Assembly (NCBI GenBank): GCA_016707445.1
Contig: JADJHR010000007.1
Location: 186,001 to 250,000, forward strand
Direction of reading: 5' to 3'
Origin: Rubrivivax sp.
GTDB taxonomy: Bacteria; Pseudomonadota; Gammaproteobacteria; Burkholderiales; Burkholderiaceae_C
DNA: 64,000 bases
The notes under the pieces: generated by a model
Told to the model about the DNA's origin: nothing
The model's database searches: none
The model's input: the letters and a program-made list of their open reading frames with translations, nothing else
Translations under genes and position numbers: made by a program
Shown: positions 44,193 to 54,707 of the stretch, one piece after another
How the letters are laid out: every line of letters begins with the position of its first letter
Numbering within the stretch: the stretch's first letter is position 1

Positions 44193-45557
44193 TCAGGCGG
44201 GCACCGACGGCAGGCCCGACAGGGCCATCGCCAGCTCGTTTTCATCGTAGGCCTGGTCCACCAGCTTGCCCGACAGGTAGTTGGTGTAGGCCGCCATGTC
44301 GAAGTGGCCGTGGCCGCTCAGGTTGAACAGGATCACCTCGCTGCGTCCTTCGGCTTTGCAGCGCAGCGCTTCGGCGATGGCAGCCTTGACGGCGTGGTTG
44401 GCTTCAGGCGCCGGCACGATGCCCTCGGCGCGCGCGAACATCACGCCAGCTTCGAAGCAGGCGGTCTGCGTGTAGGCGGTGGCTTCGATCAGACCCAGTT
44501 CCTTGAGGTGACTGACCAGCGGCGCCATGCCGTGGTAGCGCAGGCCGCCGGCATGAAAACCCGGTGGCGTGAAGGTGCTGCCCAGGGTGTGCATCTTGGT
44601 CAGCGGCGTCAGGTGCGCGGTGTCGCCGAAGTCATAGGCAAACTTGCCGCGCGTCAGGCTGGGGCAGGCTGACGGCTCGACGGCAACGATGCGGCGCTTC
44701 TTGCCGCCGCGCAACTGCTGGCCCAGGAACGGAAACGAAAGGCCGGCGAAGTTGCTGCCGCCTCCGGTGCAGCCGATGATGACGTCGGGGTCGTCGCCGG
44801 CCATCTCCATCTGCACCATGGCTTCCTGGCCGACGATGGTCTGGTGCATCAGCACATGGTTCAGTACCGAGCCCAGGGCGTACTTGGTGTCGTCGTGGGT
44901 GGCGGCCACTTCCACCGCTTCGCTGATCGCGATGCCCAATGAGCCGGGGTGGTTGGGGTCTTTGGCCAGGATGGCGCGCCCGCTGTTCGTCAGCGGCGAC
45001 GGTGACGGGTGGCAGACGGCGCCGTAGGTCTCCATCAAGGCGCGCCGGTAGGGCTTCTGGTCGTAGCTGACACGCACCTGGAACACGGTGACCTCGATGC
45101 CGAACAGTGCACCGGCAAAGGCCATCGACGATCCCCATTGCCCGGCGCCAGTCTCGGTGGCGATCTTCTTGATGCCAGCCTGGGCGTTGTACCAGGCTTG
45201 CGGCACTGCGGTGTTGGGTTTGTGCGAGCCCGCCGGCGAAACGCCTTCGTACTTGTAGTAGATCTTCGCCGGCGTGCCCAGCACCTTCTCCAGGCGTCGC
45301 GCCCGCATCAGCGGGCTGGGACGCCACAGCTTGAAGACGTCACGCACGGGCTCGGGGATCGGCACCTCGCGTTCGGTGCTCACCTCCTGCATGATCAGCT
45401 CCATCGGGAACAGCGGCGCCAGATCGTCAGGGCCCAAGGGCTGCAGCGTGCCGGGGTGCAAAGGCGGCGCCGGAGGCACCGGCAAGTCGGCCATGATGTT
45501 GTACCAATGGCGTGGAATGCGCTCTTCGTCCAGCAGGTACTTGGTGGTCTCGCTCAT
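44193..45557 (-). CDS. TrpB2-type tryptophan synthase beta-like enzyme
   Basis: 454 residues. PLP-binding lysine in GVSPAGSHKPNTAVPQAWYN, phosphate-binding GCTGGGSNFAGLSFPFLGQQ, a long N-terminal extension (ERIPRHWYNIMADLPVPPAP) and the TrpB2-specific FKLWRPSPLMRARRLEKVLG. No trpA is nearby. TrpB2 enzymes are PLP beta-replacement enzymes that can make tryptophan from indole and serine or phosphoserine; the physiological substrate here is not known. Start ATG has AGAGGAGA upstream. Confidence 0.92.
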   Translation of the reverse strand: MSETTKYLLDEERIPRHWYNIMADLPVPPAPPLHPGTLQPLGPDDLAPLFPMELIMQEVSTEREVPIPEPVRDVFKLWRPSPLMRARRLEKVLGTPAKIYYKYEGVSPAGSHKPNTAVPQAWYNAQAGIKKIATETGAGQWGSSMAFAGALFGIEVTVFQVRVSYDQKPYRRALMETYGAVCHPSPSPLTNSGRAILAKDPNHPGSLGIAISEAVEVAATHDDTKYALGSVLNHVLMHQTIVGQEAMVQMEMAGDDPDVIIGCTGGGSNFAGLSFPFLGQQLRGGKKRRIVAVEPSACPSLTRGKFAYDFGDTAHLTPLTKMHTLGSTFTPPGFHAGGLRYHGMAPLVSHLKELGLIEATAYTQTACFEAGVMFARAEGIVPAPEANHAVKAAIAEALRCKAEGRSEVILFNLSGHGHFDMAAYTNYLSGKLVDQAYDENELAMALSGLPSVPA

Positions 45558-45897
45558 CTCGTGTCTCCTCTTGGGGTGGGATAGGACAGGGCCTGGCGGA
45601 TATGTTTCGTCTGCCGTTCGTCTCGGGACGGTGACCGCTTCCGGATGGCTTGCGGTTGCCGCCGCTGCAACTCACAAGCTCAAACCCGCATCGACCGCCA
45701 AGAGCGTTCATTTGCCAGTGCCGAATACTTGCAGTGTCCTGCCTCTGCCTGGTCTGATCCAGGGCAAGTCGGCGCGCGGTTTGACGGCATTGCGGGTTTG
45801 CGCTAATGCCATGCTGCGGGATAGCGCGCAGCCGCGCGCCTGCCGGCCCGGGCAGGCCACGATGGCGCTGCCGGCGCCGGCGCGCTGCCCTGCAAGG
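45558..45897. other. Intergenic region between prpE and trpB2
   Basis: 340 bp holding no supported gene. It must contain the trpB2 promoter region and the 3' end signals of prpE. GC-rich hairpins such as GCTGCCGGCGCCGGCGCGC near 45867-45885 are present without a T-run. Confidence 0.5.
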
Positions 45898-47811
45898 CTA
45901 GGCGCGTGCGCCGACCAGATCCTTGATCTGCTGCAGCGCCGTCGGGTCCTCGATCGTCGTCAGGTCACCCGGGTCGCGCTGCTCGCACACGGCCTGGATG
46001 GCGCGGCGCAGCATCTTGCCGCTGCGGGTCTTGGGCAACGCGCTGACGAAGCGCACGCGAGACGGCCGCGCCACGGCACCGAGTTGTTCGTCAACCAGCT
46101 TCATGATCTCGCCCTCAAGCTTCAGCGCGTCTGCCGGCGCTGCGGCCCTGGACGGATCCTTCAGCACCGCAAAGGCCATCGCCACCTGACCCTTGAGCGT
46201 GTCGGCCACACCAACCACGGCCACCTCGGCCACGTTGGGATGGTTGGAGATGCTTTCCTCGATCTCGCGCGTGCCCAGGCGGTGGCCGGCCACGTTGATG
46301 ACGTCGTCGGTGCGGCCGAGGATGAAGAAATAGCCGTCCTCGTCGCGGATGCCCCAGTCGAAGGTGCTGTAGACCATCTTGCCCGGCACCGTGGTCCAGT
46401 AGGTCTTGACGAATCGCTCGTCGTCGCCCCACACGGTCTGCATGCAGCCCGGCGGCAGCGGGCCTTCGATGACAACCACGCCCTTCTGGTTGGCAGCTTT
46501 CAGCTCTGCGCCGGTGGACTCGTCGAGCAGCTTGACGTCATAGCCGTAGACGGCCTTGCCCGGTGAGCCGAACTTGCTGATCGCCGTCTCGACGCCGTTG
46601 CACAGGCTCAGGATCGGCCAGCCGGTCTCGGTCTGCCAGTAGTTGTCGATGATCGGCTTGCCCAGCGCGTCGGCAATCCACTTGGCGGTGGGTTCGTCCA
46701 GCGGCTCGCCGGCCAGGAACAGCGCGCGCAGGCTCGACAGGTCGTGCCGGGTCAGCGCCGCCGGGTCGTGCTTTTTCAACACCCGCACGGCAGTGGGCGC
46801 GCTGAACATCACCGTCACCTTGTACTTCTCGACCAGGCTCCACCAGATCGCTGCGTCGGGCCGGATCGGCAGGCCCTCGTACATGATGGTCGCCATGCCG
46901 GCCAGCAGCGGGCCGTAGACGATGTAGCTGTGGCCCACCACCCAGCCGATGTCACTGGTGGAGAAGTAGGTCTCGCCAGCCTGGCCGCAGAACACATGCT
47001 TCATGCTGGCAGCCAAGGCCACCGCGTAGCCGCCGGTGTCGCGCTGCACGCCCTTGGGCGTGCCGGTGGTGCCGCTGGTGTACAGCGTGTAGCTGGGATG
47101 CGTGGCGTCCACCCATTCACAGGGCACCTGCGCATCCCGGTGGCGTTCGCGCCAGGCCGCATAGTCTTCGTCCCGGCCTTCGACACGCTGGAACTCGGCC
47201 AGGCCGCGGTCGACCATCAGCACCTTGGCCGGCTGGTGCCGGGCCAGCCTGATGGCTTCGTCGAGCAGGGGCTTGTAGGGCACGACCTTGCCGCCGCGGC
47301 TGCCCGCGTCGGCGCTGACGATCACGGTGGGCGTTGCATCATCGATGCGACTGGCTAAGCTGACGCTGGCAAAACCGCCGAACACCACCGAGTGCAGCGC
47401 GCCGATGCGCGTGCAGGCCAGCATGGCGAAGGCCGCCTCGGGAATCATCGGCATGTAGACGAGCACACGGTCGCCTTTCTTCACCCCCAGGCTGCGCAGC
47501 GTGGCGGCCATGCGCTGCACTTCGGCGTGCAGCTCACGGAAGCTGTAGACACGCTCTTGCTCGGTCTCGGTGGACACGAAGATCAGCGCGTTCTGATCGG
47601 CGCGCTGTGCCAGGTGACGGTCCACCGCGTTGTGGCACAGGTTGGTCGTGCCGCCGACGAACCAGCGCGCAAAAGGCGGCTTGCTGTAGTCGCAGACCTG
47701 GGTGAAAGGCGTCTTCCAGTCGATCAGCGCAGCCTGTTCGGCCCAGAAGGCATCACGATCCTCGATCGACCGACGGTGAAAATCGGCATAGGACATGGTG
47801 GTGCTGTTCAT
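45898..47811 (-). CDS. prpE: Propionate-CoA ligase (PrpE-type acetyl/propionyl-CoA synthetase)
   Basis: A 637-residue AMP-forming ligase that converts propionate and CoA to propionyl-CoA. PrpE-type N-terminus SYADFHRRSIEDRDAFWAEQ and PPFARWFVGGTTNLCHNAVD, then the acyl-adenylate core TLYTSGTTGTPKGVQRDTGG, IGWVVGHSYIVYGPLLAGMA, NYWQTETGWPIL and the C-terminal lysine loop PKTRSGKMLRR. The ATG at 47811 has AGGAG eight bases ahead; longer readings lack support. Closest family is PrpE, with acetate as a possible alternative substrate. A 3' duplicate lies beyond trpB2. Confidence 0.93.
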   Translation of the reverse strand: MNSTTMSYADFHRRSIEDRDAFWAEQAALIDWKTPFTQVCDYSKPPFARWFVGGTTNLCHNAVDRHLAQRADQNALIFVSTETEQERVYSFRELHAEVQRMAATLRSLGVKKGDRVLVYMPMIPEAAFAMLACTRIGALHSVVFGGFASVSLASRIDDATPTVIVSADAGSRGGKVVPYKPLLDEAIRLARHQPAKVLMVDRGLAEFQRVEGRDEDYAAWRERHRDAQVPCEWVDATHPSYTLYTSGTTGTPKGVQRDTGGYAVALAASMKHVFCGQAGETYFSTSDIGWVVGHSYIVYGPLLAGMATIMYEGLPIRPDAAIWWSLVEKYKVTVMFSAPTAVRVLKKHDPAALTRHDLSSLRALFLAGEPLDEPTAKWIADALGKPIIDNYWQTETGWPILSLCNGVETAISKFGSPGKAVYGYDVKLLDESTGAELKAANQKGVVVIEGPLPPGCMQTVWGDDERFVKTYWTTVPGKMVYSTFDWGIRDEDGYFFILGRTDDVINVAGHRLGTREIEESISNHPNVAEVAVVGVADTLKGQVAMAFAVLKDPSRAAAPADALKLEGEIMKLVDEQLGAVARPSRVRFVSALPKTRSGKMLRRAIQAVCEQRDPGDLTTIEDPTALQQIKDLVGARA

Positions 47812-47982
47812 CGTGCGCTCTCCTGTCGTGCGTGTCGCGGGTGGGCCCATGCCGCCAGCGTGTGCGGATTCCATGCGCAGGCGCTGACACTTCGCTGACT
47901 CTGCACCCGAGCCGTCGGCACGACTTGACACAGCTTAAACGCATTGACAGCCCCTTTGCTGGCGCCCTATGCTGCGCCCCCG

Positions 47983-48624
47983 ATGCGAGGCCTACCCCCA
48001 TCCCTGCGAGCGCTGTGCGCCGGCACCCTCATCGTGCTGGCCTCGATGGCGCAAGCCGCACCCGGAACGCAGGCCGACACCATGCTGAACCTGCTGCAGG
48101 AGCGTGGCCTACTGCCCGCGCAGATGGCCACCCAGATGGCCACCCAGATGGCGGCCCAGATCGCCGGACCCACCCAGGATCTGGTGCAGCAGGTGCGCGA
48201 CCGCGCATCGAACATGGTGATCTCGGCGATGAACTTCCTGGGCGTGCCCTATCGACGTGGCGGCAGCTCGCCCGAGGCGGGTTTCGACTGCAGCGGCTTC
48301 ACGCGCCACATCTTCGAGCACAGCCTGGGCCTGGTGCTGCCTCGCCGCGCCGACGAGCAGGCCCGGTCGGCCGAGCTGGCTAAGGTCGACAAGACCGAGC
48401 TCAGGCCGGGCGACCTGGTCTTCTTCAACACCATGAAGCGTGCCTTCAGCCATGTCGGCATCTACGTGGGTGACGGCAAGTTCATCCACTCACCACGCAC
48501 CGGTGGCCACGTGCGGGTAGAGGACATGCGTGAAGCCTACTGGGCCAAGCGCTACAACGGCGCGCGTCGCGCCGATCTGCCAGCCCTGTCGCTGACCGCT
48601 GACGCGGAACCCCCACGGCCCTGA
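47983..48624 (+). CDS. NlpC/P60 (C40) cell-wall peptidase
   Basis: 213 residues. A signal peptide (RALCAGTLIVLASMAQA) is followed by MATQMATQMAAQIAG, three near repeats that also appear in DNA. The catalytic domain has Cys in FDCSGFTRHIFEHSLG and His in RAFSHVGIYVGDGKFIHSPR. Cleaves stem peptides of peptidoglycan outside the inner membrane. The start is the ATG at 47983; it is divergent from prpE. Confidence 0.9.
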   Translation: MRGLPPSLRALCAGTLIVLASMAQAAPGTQADTMLNLLQERGLLPAQMATQMATQMAAQIAGPTQDLVQQVRDRASNMVISAMNFLGVPYRRGGSSPEAGFDCSGFTRHIFEHSLGLVLPRRADEQARSAELAKVDKTELRPGDLVFFNTMKRAFSHVGIYVGDGKFIHSPRTGGHVRVEDMREAYWAKRYNGARRADLPALSLTADAEPPRP

Positions 48625-48654
48625 AGCTTGCCGCAGCAGCGGCACAATCGGCGC

Positions 48655-49794
<1,140 letters not shown>

Positions 49795-49855
49795 GGCAGG
49801 ACGTCCGAAGCGTCCCTCTTCGGACCGGAGAGATGCCGCGGTGAACCGCCAGACG

Positions 49856-52800
49856 TCAATCCGCCCCGTGCGGCACAGCCTCCACGGCCTCGGGCGTCGT
49901 GATCTCGCCGGGCACACCCTGGCGCGCAAACAGCGTGTAAACCGTGGGCACGACGAAGATCGTGAGCAGCGTGCCCAGGCTCATGCCGCCGACGATGACC
50001 CAACCGATCTGCTGCCGGCTTTCGGCACCGGCGCCGCTGGACAGCGCCAGCGGCAGCGAACCCAGCACCATCGCACCGGTGGTCATCAGGATCGGGCGCA
50101 GCCGCAGGCTGGCGGCCTCGATCACCGCGTCTCTCACGCTGCGGCCCTGCTGACGCAACTGGTTGCTGAACTCGACGATCAGGATGCCGTGCTTGGTGAT
50201 CAGGCCGACCAGCGTGATCAGCCCGATCTGCGAATACACGTTGAGCGTGCCGCCCGTCAGGCGCATGGCCAGCAGCGCACCCACCATCGACAAAGGCACC
50301 GACAGCAGGATCACGAAGGGGTCGACAAAACTTTCGAACTGTGCCGACAACACCAGGAAGATGAAGATCAACGCCAGCAGGAAGACCAGACCCAGCGCGC
50401 CCGACGCCGACTTGAACTCGCGGCTGACACCGTTGAGCTCGGTCGCATAACCCTGCGGTAGCACGCGTGCTGCGGTCTCATCCATGAACTTCAGCGCCTC
50501 GCCCAGCGAGTAGCCCGGCGCCAGGTTGGCGGTGATGCTCACCGAGCGCCGCTGGTTGAAGTGGTTCAGCTCGCGCGGGCTGACCGCCTCACGAACCTTG
50601 ACCAGCGAAGACAGCGGCACCATCGCATCGCCGCGACCGCGCACGTACAGCTTGTCGATGTCATCGGGCGTGGTGCGGCCGCTGGGTGGCGTCTGCACGA
50701 TGACGTCGTACTGATCGGCGTCACGCTTGTAGCGCGTGACCACGCGACCGCCGAGCATGGTCTCGACCGTGCGCGCCACGGTGTCGACCGAGATGCCCAT
50801 GTCAGCGGCACGCTGGCGGTCGACGTCCATGAAGATCTCGGGTTTGTTCAGCTGCAGGTCGATGTCGGGCTGAACCAGGCCCGGGTTCTTGCTGATCTCG
50901 GCCATCATGGCCTGCGCCGCGCTCGCCATGTTGCCCCAGCTGTCGCTGCTGACGATGACCACGTTGATCGGCCGTTCGCGAAAGCCCTGCCCCAGGCTGG
51001 GCGGCGTGATCGGAAAGGCCGTGATGCCGGGCAGCGCCGACAGCTTGGGGATCAGCTCGCGCGCGATCTCCTGCGTGCTGCGCGTGCGCTCGCTCCAATC
51101 GATCGTGCGCATCGATCCGAAGGCACTGGACACCTGGCCACCGCCCATGAACAGGAAGCGGCGGTCCAGCTCGGGGTACTGCGAGGTGATGGCCTCGATG
51201 GCGTCGAGGTAGCGTGCCGTGTAGTCCAGCGTGGCACCGTCGGGGGCGCGCACCGGCATCGCGATCACGCCACGGTCCTCGATCGGGGCCAGTTCACTCT
51301 TGGCGGTGACGAACAGCCAGGCACTGACGCCCGCCGCGCTCAGCATCACCAGCACCACCAGCCAGCGCACGCGCAGACTGGCGCGCAGCGTCGACGTGTA
51401 GGCGCCGGTCAGCTTGACCAGGAACCGTTCGACGCCGCGATCAAAGGCGCTCGGCTTGGGGTTGTGGCGCAGCAGCTTGCTGCACAGCATGGGCGTCAGG
51501 GTCAGCGCGACGAAGCCCGAGACGAGCACCGCGCCGGCCAGCGTCAGCGCAAATTCACTGAACAGCCGTCCGGTGCGGCCTGGCGTGAAGGCCAGCGGTG
51601 CGAACACCGCCACCAGGGTCAGCGTCATCGCGATGACCGCGAAGCTGATCTCGCGCACGCCCTTGATCGCGGCCTGGAACGGCGTCAGCCCTTCCTCGAT
51701 GTGGCGGAAGATGTTCTCCAGCACCACGATGGCGTCGTCGACCACCAGTCCGATGGCCAGCACCAGGGCCAACAGCGTCAAGGTATTGACCGTGAATCCC
51801 GCCAGTGCAATGAGGGCGAAGGCGCCGATCAGACTGACCGGGATGGTCACCAGGGGGATGAACGAGGCCCGCAATGTGCGCAGGAACAGGAAAACCACCA
51901 AAGCCACGAGCACCACGGCTTCGAGCACGGTTTCGAACACGGCCTTGATCGAGCGATCGATGAACACCGACAGATCGTTGGCCTGCACCACCTTGACCGA
52001 CGGCGGCAGGTCGCGCTGGATCTGCGGAATGGCCGCACGCACGCCGGCCGACACCTCCAGCGGGTTGGCAGTGGCGTTGCGGATGACGCCGGTGGAAATC
52101 GCCGGCAGGCCGTTCAGGCGCACGCGCGAGCGTTCGCTGGCCGCCGCCTCTTCGATCTTGGCCACGTCGCGCAAGCGAACCACGAAACCGTTGACCGTCT
52201 TCAGCGCGATGTCGCTGAACTGCGCCACCGAGTTGAGATCGGTGCGCGAGGTGACGCTGAATTCACGCTGCTGGCTTTCGATGCGGCCGGCCGGAACCTC
52301 GAGGTTCTGGCGGCGCAGCGCATCTTCAACGTCCTGCACCGTCAGTCGGTATGAGGCCAGCTTGTCGGGGTCGAGCCAGACGCGCATCGAGAACTTGCGG
52401 TCACCGCCGATCTGCACGTCGGCCACGCCCGGAATGGTCTGCAGGCGCGGCTTGACGACGCGCGTGATGAGGTCGGTCAGTTCCAGCGGCGACAGCGTGT
52501 CGCTGGTGTAGGCCAACCAGATGGTCGGTGTCGCATCGGCCTCGACCTTGGCGATCACGGGTTCGTCGGCGGCGTCGGGCAGGCGGTTGCGCACGCGGGC
52601 CGTGCGATCGCGCACCTCGGCCGCTGCCGTGTCCGGATCCTTGGACAGGCGAAAGCGCACCGTGATCTGGCTTTGCTCGGTGCGCGAGATCGAAGTGATG
52701 ATGTCCACACCGTCGATCCCGGCGATCGAATCTTCCAGCGGCTTGGTGATCTGCGATTCGATCACCTCGGATGAGGCACCAAGCAGCCGCGTGCTGACGT

Positions 52801-52936
52801 TGACCAGCGGCTCGTCGATGCGCGGGTATTCGCGCACCGACAGCTGCTTGACCGAAACCAGGCCCACCAGCACCAGCAACAGCGACATCACGGTGGCCAG
52901 CACCGGCCGGCGGATCGAGATTTCAGACAGACGCAT
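49856..52936 (-). CDS. RND efflux transporter, inner-membrane permease
   Basis: 1026 residues with the AcrB-type plan: twelve membrane helices and two large periplasmic loops. N-terminus SEISIRRPVLATVMSLLLVL, then VREYPRIDEP, and LVVDDAIVVLENIFRHIEEG in TM4, where the Asp-Asp pair needed for proton transfer lies. FRERPINVVIVSSDSW and a second-half GLITKHGILIVEFSNQLRQQ follow. Belongs to the HAE-1-like drug efflux group. Drug or detergent specificity cannot be read from sequence. Upstream of it, 33 bp away, is the adaptor gene; no outer-membrane channel is in the window. Confidence 0.93.
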   Translation of the reverse strand: MRLSEISIRRPVLATVMSLLLVLVGLVSVKQLSVREYPRIDEPLVNVSTRLLGASSEVIESQITKPLEDSIAGIDGVDIITSISRTEQSQITVRFRLSKDPDTAAAEVRDRTARVRNRLPDAADEPVIAKVEADATPTIWLAYTSDTLSPLELTDLITRVVKPRLQTIPGVADVQIGGDRKFSMRVWLDPDKLASYRLTVQDVEDALRRQNLEVPAGRIESQQREFSVTSRTDLNSVAQFSDIALKTVNGFVVRLRDVAKIEEAAASERSRVRLNGLPAISTGVIRNATANPLEVSAGVRAAIPQIQRDLPPSVKVVQANDLSVFIDRSIKAVFETVLEAVVLVALVVFLFLRTLRASFIPLVTIPVSLIGAFALIALAGFTVNTLTLLALVLAIGLVVDDAIVVLENIFRHIEEGLTPFQAAIKGVREISFAVIAMTLTLVAVFAPLAFTPGRTGRLFSEFALTLAGAVLVSGFVALTLTPMLCSKLLRHNPKPSAFDRGVERFLVKLTGAYTSTLRASLRVRWLVVLVMLSAAGVSAWLFVTAKSELAPIEDRGVIAMPVRAPDGATLDYTARYLDAIEAITSQYPELDRRFLFMGGGQVSSAFGSMRTIDWSERTRSTQEIARELIPKLSALPGITAFPITPPSLGQGFRERPINVVIVSSDSWGNMASAAQAMMAEISKNPGLVQPDIDLQLNKPEIFMDVDRQRAADMGISVDTVARTVETMLGGRVVTRYKRDADQYDVIVQTPPSGRTTPDDIDKLYVRGRGDAMVPLSSLVKVREAVSPRELNHFNQRRSVSITANLAPGYSLGEALKFMDETAARVLPQGYATELNGVSREFKSASGALGLVFLLALIFIFLVLSAQFESFVDPFVILLSVPLSMVGALLAMRLTGGTLNVYSQIGLITLVGLITKHGILIVEFSNQLRQQGRSVRDAVIEAASLRLRPILMTTGAMVLGSLPLALSSGAGAESRQQIGWVIVGGMSLGTLLTIFVVPTVYTLFARQGVPGEITTPEAVEAVPHGAD

Positions 52937-52969
52937 GCGGTGTTCCCGGTGTTCTCGGCGTGTTTGCCG

Positions 52970-54202
52970 TCAGGCCTGCGGCTGGCCACGCGCGGCGGGT
53001 CCGCTGGCCGCACCGCCGGTCCCAGCGCCCGCACTGGCCGGCGTTGCGCCGGGCTTGCCGAGCTCGACCACGCGCACCGGCACCGTGTCGGCGCGGCCCA
53101 GTCGGCCATGCCCGGCGGTGACCACGACATCACCCGCAGACAGGCCCTCCAGCAACTCCACCTTGCCCGGCAGGCGCAGCCCGAGCTTGGCCTCGAGCTT
53201 GCGCGCTTGCTGCCCACCCTTGCCGTCGCTTTCGACCTTGTAGACGAACTGGCGGTTGCCTTGCGGCACCAGCGCCTCTTCGGGCACCACCAGCGCGCCC
53301 TCGCGCACTGCAAACACGATGCGCGGCCGCGCAAACATGCCCGGCCGCAGCACCGCGTCTGGGTTGTCGACACGGGCCCGGACCAGCAGCGATCGGCCAT
53401 TGGCGTCGACCTGGGCGTCGACGGCCTCGACACGGCCCTTGAACGTGCGGCCGGGCACGGCGTCCACCGCCAGCTCGATCGGCTGCGAAGCCCGCACCCG
53501 GACCATGTAGCGCTCGGGCAGGCGGAAGTCGACCGACATCGACGACATGTCCTCGAGGTTGACGATGTCGGCGCCGTCCTTCAGGTAGTCGCCCAGGTTG
53601 ATCAGCTTGATACCGGCGGTGGCATCGAAAGGGGCCAGCATCTTCATGCGCGCCACCTGCGCTGACGCCAATGCCACCTGCGCCTCGGCGACCAGCAGCG
53701 CGGCCTGGTTCTGGTCGACTGCACTCTGCGAGACGAAGCCCTGACCCAGCAGCTCTCGGCTGCGCTGCAGGTTGGTGCGCGCGATCGCGGCCTGCGCCTC
53801 GGCCTGCTGCAGCTGCGCCCGCTGCAAGGTGTCATCGAGCTGCACCAGCAACTGGCCGCGACGGACCCGCTGCCCGTCCGCAAAGTTGATCTGCGCCACG
53901 CGGCCCGACACCTCGGGCCGCAACACCACGCCTTGCCGCGACCTCAGTGAACCCACGGCCTGTGCGTCATCGGCCAGCGCCAGCACCTCGACCTTGCCGA
54001 CCTCGACCGACGCGGGCGCGCCTGGCCCGCCCGGCGCAGGCGCACCGGCCTTCATGCCCGCCTGGGTCGGGATCGAGGCGCGGCCCGACTCGCCGCCAGC
54101 TGCGACGCCAACCGGTGTCCTGTTCTGCCAGTACCAGGCACCAGCGCCCAGCACCGCGATACCAACCACCGCGATCACGGTGTGCAACTTCTTCAGGGCC
54201 AT
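52970..54202 (-). CDS. RND efflux periplasmic adaptor (membrane fusion protein)
   Basis: 410 residues. N-terminal anchor LHTVIAVVGIAVLGAGAWYW, a Pro/Ala/Gly linker, then the barrel-sandwich and coiled-coil hairpin (VLRPEVSGRVAQINFADGQR, LQRAQLQQAEAQAAIARTNL, NQAALLVAEAQVALA) and a beta-barrel (MSVDFRLPERYMVRVRASQ). The C-terminus is Pro/Gly/Ala rich. Links the permease to an outer-membrane channel. The ATG at 54202 is chosen; an in-frame upstream ATG at 54379 adds 59 unsupported residues. Confidence 0.92.
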   Translation of the reverse strand: MALKKLHTVIAVVGIAVLGAGAWYWQNRTPVGVAAGGESGRASIPTQAGMKAGAPAPGGPGAPASVEVGKVEVLALADDAQAVGSLRSRQGVVLRPEVSGRVAQINFADGQRVRRGQLLVQLDDTLQRAQLQQAEAQAAIARTNLQRSRELLGQGFVSQSAVDQNQAALLVAEAQVALASAQVARMKMLAPFDATAGIKLINLGDYLKDGADIVNLEDMSSMSVDFRLPERYMVRVRASQPIELAVDAVPGRTFKGRVEAVDAQVDANGRSLLVRARVDNPDAVLRPGMFARPRIVFAVREGALVVPEEALVPQGNRQFVYKVESDGKGGQQARKLEAKLGLRLPGKVELLEGLSAGDVVVTAGHGRLGRADTVPVRVVELGKPGATPASAGAGTGGAASGPAARGQPQA

Positions 54203-54269
54203 GCCAGAGCGTCGTAGGAGCAAAAGTTGACGAATGTAATGGCTGCGGGCCAACCCTGCCGGTACGCGG

Positions 54270-54707
54270 TTACCGCAGGACGGTCTCGACCCCGCGGTTG
54301 GCCAGTGCGTCGGCACGCTCGTTGCCCGGATCGCCGGCGTGGCCCTTGACCCAATGCCAGTGCACGGTGTGCAGCTCACGCAAGGCGTCCAAGCGACGCC
54401 ACAGGTCGGCGTTCTTCACCGGTTTGCGGTCGGACGTGGTCCAGCCGCGCTTCTTCCAGGCGTGGATCCAGGTCGTGATGCCGTTGCGCACGTACTCGCT
54501 GTCGGTGTAGACCGCCACCGTGCAGGGGCGCTTGAGCGAGGCCAGGGCCTCGATCACGCCAGTGAGCTCCATGCGATTGTTGGTGGTGTGCGGCTCGCCG
54601 CCGAACAGTTCCTTCTCGTGCTCGCCGCTGCGCAGCCAGGCGCCCCAGCCGCCGGGGCCCGGATTGCCCTTGCAGGCGCCATCGCTGTAGATCACCACCT
54701 CGTCCAT
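54270..54707 (-). CDS. rnhA: Ribonuclease HI
   Basis: 145 residues. Catalytic acids Asp9 (YSDGACKGNPGPGGWG), Glu47 (NNRMELTGVIEAL), Asp69 (YTDSEYVRNGI) and Asp133 (GNERADALA), plus His123 in KGHAG. Degrades RNA in RNA-DNA hybrids. The gene overlaps the upstream methyltransferase by 16 bases in a different frame. Confidence 0.97.
   Translation of the reverse strand: MDEVVIYSDGACKGNPGPGGWGAWLRSGEHEKELFGGEPHTTNNRMELTGVIEALASLKRPCTVAVYTDSEYVRNGITTWIHAWKKRGWTTSDRKPVKNADLWRRLDALRELHTVHWHWVKGHAGDPGNERADALANRGVETVLR

Noticed and set aside
44632..45327. Second minus-strand frame inside trpB2
   Set aside because: Frame-shifted shadow of trpB2, Arg/His rich.
45427..45711. Minus-strand ORF over the trpB2 start and the gap
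   Set aside because: It is out of frame with trpB2 and has no homology.
48120..48160. Repeated CAGATGGCCACC units at the start of the peptidase gene, considered as a mobile repeat
   Set aside because: They encode MATQMATQMAAQ in frame in the mature N-terminus; simple in-frame slippage explains them.
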